Origin: Ectobius pallidus
Taxonomy: Eukaryota > Arthropoda > Insecta > Blattodea > Ectobiidae
Reading direction: 5' to 3'
Length of the DNA stretch: 64,000 nt
Assembly (NCBI GenBank): GCA_964059195.1
Contig: CAXKWD010000007.1
Coordinates: 55,713,620 to 55,777,619, forward strand
The stretch's first letter is position 1. Every line of letters begins with the position of its first letter. A program made the position numbers and the translations under genes. The notes under the pieces are model-generated. The model was not told the origin of the DNA. It saw only the letters and a list, made by a program, of their open reading frames with translations, and searched no databases. This document shows positions 11,749-23,460 of this stretch, in pieces.

Positions 11749-12031
11749 TAATAATTGAAGGAAAGAATATCACAGTTTTTGTAAGCAGATTCAGAATTAA
11801 CCCCTGTGATTGTCGGTGTAGATACAACCAAGAAATGGAAACAATGCACATCCTAGAATACTATTAGAGTATAGCATAACAAATGCAGTTAGTATTTCAT
11901 TTAGATTCTTGCACGAAACACTATGAAAAACCATTACACTATTTACATATTTAACAAGAAATATTGTGCTAACAAATTTCAGAAGTACATAGAACATATT
12001 AATTTAAGTCACTGTAAGTAGTAGTAATCTC

Positions 12032-14303
12032 TACAGTGCGTTTCACATACGAATTGGCCAGTCATGCGGGTTTCTGCATTGTGGCGGCCACAGCTCTAAC
12101 TTCCGAGTGATTGGGTGAAATATCTATGCAAATAAAGCTGCTAACGATGGTAATGATTCAGGTTCTCATGATTACAGTTAAAATTACAATGAAAATAACC
12201 ACATGCCTCATCACAAGATATGTTGGAATTGTCCTCCTCTTGCATCCACACAACCATGGGCGTATGGTATGGGGGGGTTCATGGGGTTTAAACCCCAAAA
12301 TATCTTCAATATTTTGAAGATTATAAATCATGTAATGAAATAAATAAATAAATAAAAATAAGTTTGGTTGTTATATATTTTACAATTTCGTAAATATCAA
12401 AGCATCATTAAGATTTATTGTAATTTATTTAAGATTGAAATTTAAAAAACTCGTAGTGTTGATAGTTCTTCAGCTTAATAATATTACTAGTAAACAAAAA
12501 TCCCTTCAGAATCTCTCAGACGATTTGGTGGCCTGGTTATCCTTGTGATGTTATCATTTGGATGTCAGAATTTCATTGGATTTCAACTTAATTCCTGCAA
12601 AGTTTATCTATATATAAAAACGTATTCTGGAATGGATTTACGAAATTACTACATTTACAATCAACTTATCGGTACAGACACTGGTACTTGTGTAACTTTG
12701 CAACAAATCAGGTTAGAACTTATAAATTTGCTAGTGACAACACTACTCATAGTTCATACCTCGGATATTACCGGTACCTGATTTCAGTAATAGTCCTAGT
12801 GATCGACATAAAGAGTTCATGTGGATTCTAGCCCATAGTATATATAAGATATATTTTTGAAGTCATCGATCAGCTTGTTTGTAAAGTCACCGGAGCATCA
12901 GGCTGTTTTTAAACTCACCGATGTCAGTGTGTTGAAAGTCATCGATTGCCATCAGACTCATCGAACTTATAAATTTATAATATTAGTATTTCATTTAGAT
13001 TCTTGCACCAATCATAGATGTCAAACATAGATGACAAACAATGGACAAATGCCACTAGCATAAATACATGCATAATTGTGTGAATGTATTTATTCATTCA
13101 TAAGTAAATTGAGTTTATTTTCGGTCGAAAACTATGAACTGCTCTTCACCAGCTTATGAGTCCTATAAAAATGAAAGTGATGAGTTGATTTCGTTTCAAT
13201 ATGAGAAAAGAAAGAAATTCATATAAAAAATCCATTACTTAATGTTGATTTCCAAACATCTCGAAAGTGACGGCACTTTAGGTTATCCATAGTTGCCTGT
13301 TGAGGTTAGGTCTGTATTTAAATATACAAAACACATTATGGATTTTAATATGCTCAAAACATGATTTATATGAATTTTAGCACTAAGTTACTAGTTTTTT
13401 GCCCATGATATATTATAATTTCCACTTCTTGTAAATCTATGATGCAATAATTATTATACAACTCAAAATTCATCAACTTGTTCGTAAACAATAGTAAACA
13501 CGAGCTCATCACAAAATTATCATAACGTAATCGGCATTAATGAGCTTTTCTACCGGTGGATTTTTAGATGACTTTAAAAACATGCCCTATGCACCATACA
13601 GTATTATGATAATTTGTCAAAAGAAAGTTTTTATTCATACGCTAGTTTAAACGAGAAATGGACAGAAATCTAAGGGAAAAAAACCATTTCAAAGACTGTG
13701 CTGCATATCTAATTATTATAATGTATTAATGTTCACAATACAACTCTTTAGTAATTAAAAAAAAGTATTAAGTTACAATGTGCACAAGAAGAAAGATGGA
13801 GCTGAAACGACTTTACATTGAACCCCTCCCAAACAAACTCTCACCGTACGCCCGTGCACACAACACTGGCACCTTTTTAGGAAATTTTCTTTCATTCGCT
13901 TAAGTTCAGCTTCCAAGATGAGTTAATTTCTCTTGTGATATTGTCTTTAAGTTCTTTTAATGTATGGGGATTATTTTGCAAGTTCCCCATAAATAATAGT
14001 CACATATTGTTAGAAGAACTTTATTCTATCTTGGAAGCTGAAGTTATGCACAAGAAATAAAATTTCCTAAAAAGGTGTCATTGTTGTGTGGTTGCAAGAG
14101 GAAGACATTTTCAACATCTCTTGTAATGAAGTATGTGGTTATTTTCATTGTAATTTTAACTATAATCATGAGAACCTGAATCATTACATCGTTAGCGGCT
14201 TTATTTGCATAGATATTTCACCCGATCGCTTGGGAGTTAGAGCTATGGTGCCGCGCCGCAGAAACCTGCATATTTTGCCAACTCATATGTGAAACGCACT
14301 GTA
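12032..14303. mobile_element. Foldback element with TA duplication, split by a hAT-like insertion
   Basis: Ends are cagtgcgtttcacat (12034) and atgtgaaacgcactg (ending 14301), flanked by TA on both sides. The arms extend about 275 bp: 12034-12254 plus 13865-13918 pairs with 14027-14301, with shared blocks such as ttgcatagatatttcaccc and gttcagcttccaaga. Only about 110 bp separates the arms once the nested hAT-like element is removed. No transposase. TA duplication with long arms suggests a Tc1/mariner-mobilised foldback. Confidence 0.75.
12247..13864. mobile_element. hAT-like non-autonomous element with perfect 8-bp TSD
   Basis: Termini catgggcgtatggt (12255) and the complement of cacgggcgtacggt (ending 13856) are inverted, and perfect 8-bp direct repeats cacacaac (12247-12254, 13857-13864) flank the element. 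Removing it restores the symmetrical arm of the surrounding foldback, confirming the boundaries. The interior is AT-rich without a transposase frame. Confidence 0.85.
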
Positions 14304-14771
14304 GCTTAAAGTAGGTAGTTAGTTTCAAGTTTTAGTACCAAGTTTTATGGTTTATATTAGCAGGATAGCAAATACTAGTAGGTATCAACTTACAGTCAGA
14401 CATTTTCTGCTAGAAAATAACATATGTGTATATTGTGTATTTCACTATATAAGGCCTTAAATTTTATAGTTTATATTGTTGATACCGTCACCTATCTGCT
14501 GTAACCATGAATGTGCAAGAATTGAGATTTTGAGTTAAGTGCATTTCTGGCATCTACTGACATTTATCTTTGTTCTGCAAGAACCGCGAATGTTGTATCT
14601 TTTTTCCTTGGCGAGTAATAGCTAGTTCCATTTTCATGAAAGTGCAAGTTCTGCTTTATTTGTTATGCCAGAATCACGAATGTGCCTCTCTATTATACCT
14701 ACATCACCAATGTGAAAATTCACGGATTTAGCAGAACAGGCACAGCAGCACTTGAAGAAAGATGATATGCA

Positions 14772-15547
14772 GCCATATGCATAAAGAGTAGTAAATGCTA
14801 TACCTTTTACTTAAGCAAAAAGTAAAAGTAAAAGTAAATGCTCGATTCTGTATGCATAAAGAACTACCTTTTACTTGATAGTATTTACTATGTTAATGAA
14901 GTAAAAGATATGCTGGGTCAAGCCAGTTCCTTATGGTTCACTGGAATTCCCTTAGAAATATATTGCATCTCAGTGCAGTAACTCCAATCCAAAAGTGAGA
15001 ACGTGTTTGATTTTCTGCTTAAGCTCTGTCGTTTATTAATTAAAATAATGGAAAGGAAGCAGCTTTGATAGGCAAAACCTACCTAAACTTACCTAAATTT
15101 ACTTAAATACCTCCTGCAGTCAACTACATGATCACCATCTCAAACTATGGAATTCTTACCCAGTAAATGACTTTAAGAGCAACTCAAAGTTGCAACCTCT
15201 CCCGTATTTCCGGGATTTGGGTCTTGAAAATAAAATCTCCCATCTCTAGGACTTCATTCTCGCAAGAGTTTTTGTCACCTTTCGAATCACCATAATATGG
15301 TGGCATATTATGCCACGACAATCAACTAGACGTCAAAAGTTAATCTGATGCAACAATTGCATTATGCATACAAAAACAAGTATTTACTTCGGCTAGTAGT
15401 AAATACTATGCTTAGATCACGTGACATGCCTTTTACTAAAGTAAAAGCATTTGCTATAATATTTTATGCATACAAATCCTAGTATTTACTTGGATTTCTT
15501 TAAAAACTTAAAGTAAAAGCATTTACTTCATTTTTATGCATATCACT
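14772..15547. mobile_element. MITE with atgcataaa termini, copy 1
   Basis: Inverted termini atatgcataaagagtag (left) and the complement of atatgcataaaaatgaag (right) lead into subterminal arrays of agtaaaag/cttttact words on both sides. Related termini bound 34315-35298 and the right end near 50718. Non-coding. Confidence 0.55.
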
Positions 15548-16561
15548 GATGGTGTGTATGTACCACGTTCGTTAATATAAAATAAACAACAAAGGTTTCA
15601 ACATTTGCGAACACAGTGGTAACGGTCAATGGAGATCTATGTATCGGAAGTACGCGAGTGGCCATGGAGATTTTTATGTTGACACAAGGGGTTGATTTCT
15701 CATGAATTAGATTTTATAATTTAGGTCATGGGTTACAAAAATTGTCATTTACCACTGAATAAAAAGTGTGTATTTCCTTGAATTCTTCACTCTCTTAATT
15801 CCTTTAATTATTACACTTTATCTTTAAAATAATGTTTTGGTTTTGACTGGGCACAGGAAAAAACGTACTTGTCACCGGCTCTATTGCAATGACGAAATTA
15901 TGAATATAAAAATTATAGTACATAATACTGCATGGATGCATATCGTTTTGCAGATTTTCTTAGTTATACTGATATAATAAATGTGTGAAGACTGTCTACA
16001 AAGCAAACCACTAAAAAAAAATCCATTAAATGCAGCAAAAATTGTGGTATTCCTTATGCTAAATATTCAGTGTATTTAGGGTCTGTAAATTTCACAACCT
16101 GTCACCATACTGAATTACAAAAATTCCTGACGGAAGGAAATCTCAGAAAAGGAAAAGGGTCTGTAAAGTAGCCGTTTCAAGAGCAGCACTCAAAAACTCA
16201 GCAGGGTAGCTATTAGATGATACCAAATATAAGTTGCAAACAACAGTGACAGATAGAAAAATAAATTATTCTTCAAATCCTTGCCGAGTTGATAACGCAC
16301 GAGAGGAGGGAAATTCTATACATGGCTCTTTTTTGCACTGTGATATTTCACAACGAGAATGTTTTTGAGTGGTGTCGTAGTTTGAAGAATTATTAGCAGA
16401 TCTGTTTACTGCATTATGAAATTTGTATTTCAGGGTTTAATTTTCTGTATTTTGAAAAATTTACGACCATTTAAATAGAGCGGGAGGGTGGCATATTTAG
16501 AGGACAGGTATACTACACGAGGATGAATGTCCAATCTACAGAATTGACCAGCCCACAACAG

Positions 16562-16750
16562 CAGTCGATCGCGATTGTGTGAATAAAATTGCATTTGTTC
16601 AACTTGCTGTTATGCCAAAATCAAGCCATGGAAAGGATTTTAATCAATAATCACATTTAAATGAACATTATGGTGTACATAATATTCTAACTGTAGATAT
16701 GACATATTCCAGTACAAATATTCACTTTTTTTCTAATTATGTAATTTTAT
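16562..16750 (+). repeat. Tandem repeat unit 1 (split from units 2 and 3 by a transposon)
   Basis: Starts tcgcgattgtgtgaat and ends gtaattttatttaa. It matches 18896-19094 and 19102-19300 by eye at high identity, sharing catggaaaggatt, gacatattccagtacaaa and attatgtaatttta. It is the left unit of a three-unit array interrupted by the Kolobok-like element. Confidence 0.75.
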
Positions 16751-17020
16751 TTAAAGTGGTACTGAACAAAATTGTTTACTTTATTTTGAAATAAAATATG
16801 ATTCTCGCTAAGTGCAAAGTCGAAAACCGTTTCTTTTTGTGTTTGCTCATTCTCATTCTGTGAGCAATTTAAATTGTACTGTTGCAAGGCTATGATGTCA
16901 CGCAGCTAATGCGCCACGCCGTCAGCAGTTTTAGTTTGGCTTGCTCCAGTATTGTGTGAAAGGTGCCGGTCTTGTATTGCCTAGTATTGTTTATTGGTTT
17001 ATTGTGTAGTGTAAGGGAAG

Positions 17021-17128
17021 ATGCCTGCTTGTAGTGATTACGGTTGTTCAAATAATTTTGGTGTCCATAGATATGTTGGTTACTATGCATTCCCTGATAA
17101 AAACAGTTCATGTAGAGTTGAAGACTGA
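17021..17128 (+). pseudogene. THAP zinc-finger N-terminus of the transposase
   Basis: The frame from ATG at 17021 reads MPACSDYGCSNNFG, then AFPDKNSS, and stops near 17128. Cys-x4-Cys near the start and an Ala-Phe-Pro word are typical of the C2CH THAP DNA-binding domain, which recognises transposon ends. The domain is cut short by a stop, and an acidic Asp/Glu-rich stretch (17200-17290) follows in other frames. Decayed. Confidence 0.6.
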
Positions 17129-17799
17129 CACAGAAATACAGTGAGAGTTAGGCACAGAAATTTATAGAGCAGCAAATTCTGTCTATATGAACTACATTGA
17201 TGAAGATGACACCTAGGATGAAAAGGATGAAGATTACGTCCCCGATGAAATCACTAGTGAAGGAGAAGAAGATGGCATAGAAAATATCAACTTGTCGGAA
17301 AAATATTCTTTTGTGTTTGTCTGTGTAAGTGTAATGTTATGAATAAAAACTCATTGTGTGAATGGGCATACATACGAGTGCTCTTCTGGAAGCATAGGTG
17401 GAAGTTTAAAAAGTAATATGTTCATACCCTCAGGAATGTACCTATGCGGATTAACATTTAATTACTTATCAGCTTTCTCAAATGCTATTAAGCTATTATT
17501 TTTTTTTAATCATACTTCTATAGGCTTGTAAATAAATTTGTATTTCCTTCTGTACACAAAACATGGTTGAAAGAAAAAGAAGCTAACTATGTAGATGCTA
17601 TGAGTGATTTAAATTTACGTTTATGTGGAGATGGACAATATGACTCGCCTGGTTTCTCTGCCAATTATGTGATGTATTCCATTATAAATATAGCAGCGAT
17701 TAAAATGCTAGATTTTGTAATTGTACAAGAGGAACTATAGCTGGTGACATTGAAAGAGCTGCTTGTGAAAAAATAATAAGCACAATCAATGAGAAACTC

Positions 17800-18577
17800 C
17801 CTATTAAATTGTTCCTATCAGACAGACACACAGGCATTAGAGCTTTAATGAAAAACAAATTTTCGCACATACACCATGAATTTGATGTTTGGCACCTTGC
17901 TAAATCTCTAATGAAAAAGATTAACAATTTGCTGAAATCCTCTGTCATTAATGAATGGAAACAATCAATTTATAATCATTTATGGTGGGCATCGTCTACG
18001 TGTGAGAATGACAGTATACTGCTAAAGGAGAAATTTACCTCAATTCTCAATCACATTGTTAACATTGACAGTTGGGAAGGTAATGAGAAATACCATTCAT
18101 GTGCTCACGACGTGCTAAGTGCTGATAAAATTAAAAATACTAAATGACTCAGTAAGCATTTGAAAGACTACCATGACATCATTATTTAGCGAACGTCTTA
18201 AATATGTGCCAAAAAGAACTTATTTTTCATCAATGCTATCAATGATAGCAGCTCTTGACCACGATTTCCATCAAGGAAAAAGAATCGTGGGCGGTTCAGT
18301 GGAATTTTCTAAATCATGTGGAGATTGGGTTTATAAGAGGAAGTACGACAAGAAAACATTTGAGTGTAGGCAAAATCTTGTAAAGAAAACTGTCAATGAT
18401 GTTAATGAACACACATCTCTGAAGTGTCCGTATGTAATACCAGATGTTACTGATCGGAATGACATACCATGCAATGTGGGTTCACTCCACAAAACCAAAC
18501 CTACAAAAGCGGAAATGAGAGATCTTTTCTTGGATTGGATTAACTTTGTGAATGAAGAATGCAAACAAAGAAATTAA
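17800..18577 (+). pseudogene. Kolobok-like transposase core, broken
   Basis: Two frames (17809-18147 and 18173-18577) are separated by a stop and a shift. The first contains LFLSDRHTGIRALMKNKF and HHEFDVWHLAKSLMKK, a word pair I associate with THAP-bearing Kolobok-type transposases; the Asp residues in SDRH and FDVWH are candidate catalytic positions. NHLWWASSTC and a Cys-His pair follow. The second frame carries a C-terminal block with YVPKRTYFSSMLSMIAALDH and a Lys-rich tail. Part of the core between them appears deleted, so it cannot encode an active enzyme. Neighbours are its own termini, not host exons. Confidence 0.65.
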
Positions 18578-18880
18578 TATGAGTTGAGGCGAGTTACGGT
18601 AGGAGAGAAGTGTAATTACAACAATGGATATTCAACAATAAAGAGTGCAACAATAAAACAAATATTATGATGTGTTGGGACTGTTCCATGTGTAATGCTC
18701 CCTGTCCGGCCCGAGCTAGCCAGGTGATGTCATGATGCGCTGCTATAGAGCGCTACAACTCGGAAACAGTAAATTGGATCGAGTTTTTTATTTTCGCCAT
18801 AGTAGTACACAGTCAGAACTCTTACTCATTTGTAAATAAAATATATAATTATGTAATTTTTTAGTTCATTTCCCCTTTAA

Positions 18881-19302
18881 GCTGTATAATTGGTCACGAT
18901 TGTGTGAATAGAAATGCATTTGTTCAATTTGTGTTCTGCCGAAACCACGAATGAGACAAAATCAAGCCATGGAAAGGATTGTAATCACATTTAAATGAAC
19001 ATTATGGCATACATACTATTCTAACTGCCGATATGACATATTCCAGTACAAATATTAACTTATTTTTTAATTATGTAATTTTACTTAAGCTCTAAAGTCA
19101 GTCGCGATTGTGTGAATAGAAATGCATTTGCTCAGTTTGATGTTCTGCCAAAACCACGAATGTGACAAAATCAACCTATGGAAAGGATTGTAATCACATT
19201 TAAATAACATTTTGGTATACATACTATTCTAACTGTCGGTATGATATATTCCAGTACAAATATTCACTTACTGTTTAATTATGTAATTTTACTTAAGCTC
19301 TA
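18881..19302 (+). repeat. Tandem repeat units 2 and 3 (about 200 bp each)
   Basis: Unit 2 (18896-19094) and unit 3 (19102-19300) each run from a cgcgattgtgtgaatag-like start through ccacgaatg and gacatattccagtacaaa to attatgtaattttacttaag. They continue unit 1 at 16562. They lie inside the right part of the 14483-19367 element and may be its subterminal repeats. Confidence 0.75.
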
Positions 19303-19863
19303 AAGTTTCAATTACGTTTTTCTCTAGTAAAATGCACATTCGTGGTTATGGCAGATAGGTGACGATATATCCCTTTATTATTGACTAAGAAGACACAGCT
19401 GATAATATGTTGATGTGTGTTTCCTTCATGTGTAATTATTGCCCATTCTAATTAAAGAACTTACCCCATTTCAATTAAATTTTTCTCTGATTATTATTGT
19501 GCCCTTTTTTAAAATTCATTTTTAGTTGAGTAATACTTAACACAACATGACAGTAGTATTTGCAAATAAATGCACAACAATGTTTCTTTCAGCATATAGA
19601 GGGTTAGATGTATTACACAAGTAAATTACCGTACATATTTTCATACTACTACATTAGTTATGTCAATTTCTGAGCGTTCTTTTTGAAAATGAACCTTTAA
19701 AGCAAACCTGCAGCAATCTAGGGTAAAAAAAAAAGGACCATGATAATTCATTGCAGCAAACTGCATAAATCAAGGTCTGTTATACTTTAACATCCCTGTA
19801 TATATTTAAAAAAAAACTCCAAAATCAATTATTTATAATGTTTTTTTTATTTTTATGTTGCAG

Positions 19864-20032
19864 TAATTCTTGATAATGCAGGCTACAGTAAAGGATATGG
19901 ATTTATCAGATTTGCAAATGAAGACGAACAGAAAAATTGTTTAGTTCAAATGAATGGCTATAAAGGTTTGGGTAGTAAAGCTATCAAGATCAGCAATGCA
20001 GTTCCAAAACCTCATCGCTTCCAAGCCTCAAC
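19864..20032 (+). CDS. TRNAU1AP: SECp43/TRNAU1AP exon: RRM2 core
   Basis: Follows acceptor tttttatgttgcag and ends at donor gtaagt. The leftover G of the previous exon joins ta to give Val, and the frame reads VILDNAGYSKGYGFIRFAN. KGYGFIRF is the RNP1 octamer of RRM2. It continues with DEQKNCLVQMNGYKGLGSK and KISNAVPKP, closing RRM2. The exon leaves two bases (phase 2), completed by the next exon 13.4 kb away. No in-frame stop or frameshift. Confidence 0.94.
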
Positions 20033-20332
20033 GTAAGTAAATATTAATTATTATAAGTAACTACTACTTATTTTGAAATAGCATGAAATAACTTCTATTA
20101 GTGCATAAACATATTATGGAGTATATTTTCAGATTCTTTCTTTCTTTCTTTTTTTAACTCTAACACATGCCAGTGCTGTATGGGAAAAGAGGATTATGGG
20201 TCAGTATTATAGGGGGGCATGGAGGGACTCTCTGGTGAGGGACCAACTCACAAAGCACACAACCCTGACCTGTACCCACGAAGATTTCTCACTTGAAAAA
20301 TCCCCATCCTGAACCTGGGCAGGTACACTCTT

Positions 20333-22262
20333 AGAATTAGAATTAGAATTGTTTTATTTTACCTGGTGGAATTAAGGCCATTAGGCCTTCTCTTCCATTC
20401 AACCAGGATTAATACAACTGAGCTTTACAATCTTACAATAAAATAAGTATGATACAAGTACAAAGTTACAAATACACAGGAACATGATTATATTATTATC
20501 ATTTAAGACTTAGAACTAGTTCACTAGAGATAATACAATACATAAAAAAAAAAAAAAATGTTAAAATAGTTTGCTACTTACTAAGATTTAAACTATTACT
20601 AAAATATTAACTATTACTAAGAAATATGATGTGAAAAGATTTAAACTATTACTAAGAAATATAATGTGAAATAAAAATGAAAAGTTGTGAACAATTGGAA
20701 ACGTTTTCAGTATTTAGATATGTGATGATTTATTGTTATTAATGTAAAACCAAGTCCCTAACTATGGCATCATTGGTCAGCTTACGCAAGAATTGCATTT
20801 GTGTTTGACAGTTCCTACAGTTCTCAGGTAAAGCATTCCAAGATCGCGACATGGAGACAACAAAGGAGCAAGAGTAATGGGTTGTTTTATGACGAGGGAT
20901 ACTTAGAATAGAGTTTCTTTGTGAGCGAGTACCGAGATCATGATGAGAAGATAACCGTTGAAAACGTTCATACAAATAAGTTGGTGTAGAGGACTTGAGG
21001 ATGTTGAATAGTAGAGTGATGGAATGTGTCAATCGTCGTTCGTTTAGTCTAGCCCAGGACAGCATTTCAAAAGAGGGGGTGATATGTTCATATTTACGGA
21101 TGTTGCAAATGTAACGAACGCATAGATTATGAGCCCGTTGCAGTCGTTGTCCCAAGTCGGTGTTTAAGTCTGTATATAGTACGTCGCAGTAATCAAAATG
21201 GGGCATGATTAATGTTTGCACCAGGATTTTTTTTAGTTTAAAGGGGAGGAAATTCTTGAATCGCTTTAACGAGTGTAATGTAGAGAAGACTTTTCGGCAT
21301 ATCTCAGTAGTTTGTAGTTTCCAGTTAAGATTTTTGTCCATAATGATGCCAAGATTTTTTACTTGATGTACAAAAGGGACAATTGATGCATTTACTGTTA
21401 CAGGGGTAATGTTGTTCATATCCAAATGGCAAAACATTTGCTGTCGTCCAATGATGATTGCTTGTGACTTTTCTGCATTGATAGTTAGGTCAAACTTTCC
21501 TGTCCATGTGGATATAGTGTCTATGTCTTTATTGAGTTTTTCAATTGCATGGTGTATTGTCTCCGGTCTTGAGTGTATGTATAGTTGGAAGTCGTCAGCA
21601 TACAGATGATATTTACAGTGTTTTAGGGATTTAGAAATGTCATTTATGTAGATAGAGAACAGTAATGGTGCTAATACGGAACCCTGGGGTACTCCCCTCT
21701 GTACTGGCCACCATTTTGAATTTTGGTTTGGAGTTGATATGCATTGTAGGCGATCAATGAGATAGGAGATGAACCAGGATACTACGTTGTCTGATAGATG
21801 CAATGCAGTGAGTTTATGCGTTAGTAGTTCAATGTTCACTGAGTCGAATGCTTTGCTTAAGTCCAGTAATACTAACACGGTTGTAAGACCGTCATCTAGG
21901 GCTAGTCGAATGTCTTCATTTACGTTAAGCAGTGCCGTTGCTGTACTGTGACCAGTTCTAAATCCAGATTGGTATGGGTCAAGCAGTCTGTATTTGTTCA
22001 AGTAATCTGTCAGTTGCTTATGTACAATTCTTTCAAGAGCTTTGGACATTGCTGGGAGTATGGAGATTGGTCTATAGTCATTAGGGGTTGACGGTGATTT
22101 AATTTTGGCTATGGGAGAGATGAATGCCTTCTTCCAGTGGGAAGGATACGTAGCAGTCAACAGTGATGCGTTAAAAATATGTGTCAATATTGGAAGAATG
22201 ATGTCTATGATTTTATGAATGAGAGTTATTGGCAATGAAATTCAGATATCATTTAGGGATTG
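20333..22262 (-). mobile_element. Non-LTR retrotransposon with complete RT domain, 5'-truncated
   Basis: An uninterrupted 498-codon frame (22235-20739) encodes reverse transcriptase blocks in order: DYRPISILPAMSKALE, LLDLSKAFDSVN (motif A), QRGVPQGSVLAPLLFSIYIN (motif B), YADDFQLYI (catalytic YADD, motif C), NAEKSQAIIIG and VKNLGIIMDKNLNW, then a C-terminal RAHNLCVRYI region. The endonuclease half is missing by 5' truncation near 22262. The 3' UTR has agagaaggcctaatggcctt and ends in an aattct-type tail (20333-20350). The intact frame suggests a young insertion. The clade is Jockey/L2/CR1-like; I cannot decide between them. Confidence 0.88.
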
Positions 22263-22829
22263 ATTAAAATAAAAATTTATGTAAAGTCGATTTATTATCA
22301 AAAGCAACATTTAGTAGTATAATTTGTAATTAATTGATTTAATGCCTTCACTTCACAATATTGGAAGAATTGCCCTCCATTTTCGTAAGCAGTTCCCATG
22401 TAGTGATTTGTAAGGTTCTACAAATATGTGATTTACAAGTTTTTTTTTGGGGGGGGGGGGGCTTTCATTCATTTACACTATTGTGAACATTTAAAAGTAA
22501 AATTGAAAAAAGAACATTTCATAGCTCTTGTAAATCAGTGCAAGTTGTTTACTTCTGTTTGTAAAATTAAATAACTGATGTTCTGTGATTCTCTGATTAT
22601 AAACACCACAAAGCTAAAAGCCATTCTTTTGGTTCAGTGGGTATTAAATGTAGCATTATTGTGAAATATAATAAGAGTGCTTTAGTATTATTTATTTATT
22701 TTCAACACTTCCTACCACTGTAGGCTGCCTACTGACAAAGTATAATATACAACGTAATCTTATCTATAAATGAATTGTTAAACATAAAGCATTAACATAT
22801 ATAGCAGAAATCTATAGAATTATAAAACA

Positions 22830-23460
22830 CTATGTCAGATTATAACAATGATGCCTATAAATACGCAGTGATCCCTTCAAAGCAAGAAGAACTAAATCCT
22901 TCAGCTTCTGCACGTCTAGTTGAAATTGTTTCCAGATGTTAACTACATGACGTGGAATTGTGCCTCGAGCTCCTATTAACATGCCGTATATTTTTATTTC
23001 TTTCAGGTGGTACTTTTCCAGGTGGTATGGAATTGTAGGTTCATATATTAGTTGTTTCTCTTTATTGACCTCTGTGTTTTTCAAATCTTATAGTCGGGTC
23101 AAGAATGTATCCCTCTAACGAATCTTCAGCGTATACAAGCATGTCAATACGGCGGTGGCTTCCGTTTGTGGCCACACCATGGACCTCCTCGAAGACTTTG
23201 AAACCTTTCTCACGTAGGAGGTCTGCAATTTCAGTTCGGATCTGATGATGCCTGGCGTTTCTCAGTAGCTCACCATACGGGCAGGATCCCAGGACATGTG
23301 CCAATGTTTCAGTCTCTCTACGGCATCGCCGACAGAGGTTATTGTCCAAAGATCTGCCTGGTATTGATCGCACTGCAGAGACGTTTGCTGTCATCTTCAA
23401 GGCCTCTCGCCATTCGTTTACAGAAAGGCCCTTATGATTTTTGATTAGAATAAGGTTTTA
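22830..23460 (-). mobile_element. R2-type LINE relic: zinc knuckle and C-terminal endonuclease
   Basis: Two - strand frames (23400-23062 and 23084-22830), joined by a frameshift near 23075, carry the C-terminus of an R2/NeSL-type polyprotein: NEWREALKMTANVSAVRSIP upstream, the Cys-His knuckle CRRCRRETETLAHVLG, RRIDMLVYAE and LDPTIRFE of the restriction-like endonuclease, then KEKQLIYEPTIPYHLEKY and GARGTIPRHVV. The Asp in RRIDM is the family's candidate catalytic residue. Reverse transcriptase is absent, so this is a truncated, inactive fragment, not an rDNA-located R2. Confidence 0.8.

Larger units (their letters stand above)
16751..18880 (+). mobile_element. Kolobok-like THAP transposon with TTAA TSD
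   Basis: TTAA flanks both ends (16751-16754, 18877-18880). Termini agtggtactgaac (left) and the complement of aggggaaatgaac (right) are imperfect inverted repeats. Inside are a THAP-type N-terminus (17021) and a transposase-like core (17800-18577). THAP domain, TTAA duplication and this core together fit the Kolobok superfamily, though the assignment rests on remembered family features. The element sits within a tandem repeat, whose unit is contiguous again when it is removed. Confidence 0.72.
14483..19367. mobile_element. TIR DNA element (about 35-bp TIR, TA flanks) with nested insertions
   Basis: The left terminus cgtcacctatctgc at 14487 continues as taaccatgaatgtgc; the right terminus gcagataggtgacg ends at 19364 and is preceded by gcacattcgtggttat. 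Both are flanked by TA. Copies of a ccacgaatgtg-like subterminal motif recur inside (about 14507, 14671, 18945, 19153). The interior carries a MITE (14772-15547), a roughly 200-bp tandem repeat and a Kolobok-like transposon. No frame for its own transposase is visible, so the superfamily is uncertain. Confidence 0.6.
11407..19863 (+). other. SECp43 intron of 8.46 kb filled with transposons
   Basis: Runs from donor gtatgt to acceptor tttttatgttgcag. It contains a small palindromic MITE, a TA-flanked foldback with a hAT insertion, and a 4.9-kb TIR element carrying a Kolobok-like transposon and another MITE. 19368-19863 shows nothing recognisable. Confidence 0.85.

Noticed and set aside
20185..20330. 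GC-richer patch next to the LINE 3' end as a SINE
   Set aside because: No A or B box and no duplication could be found.
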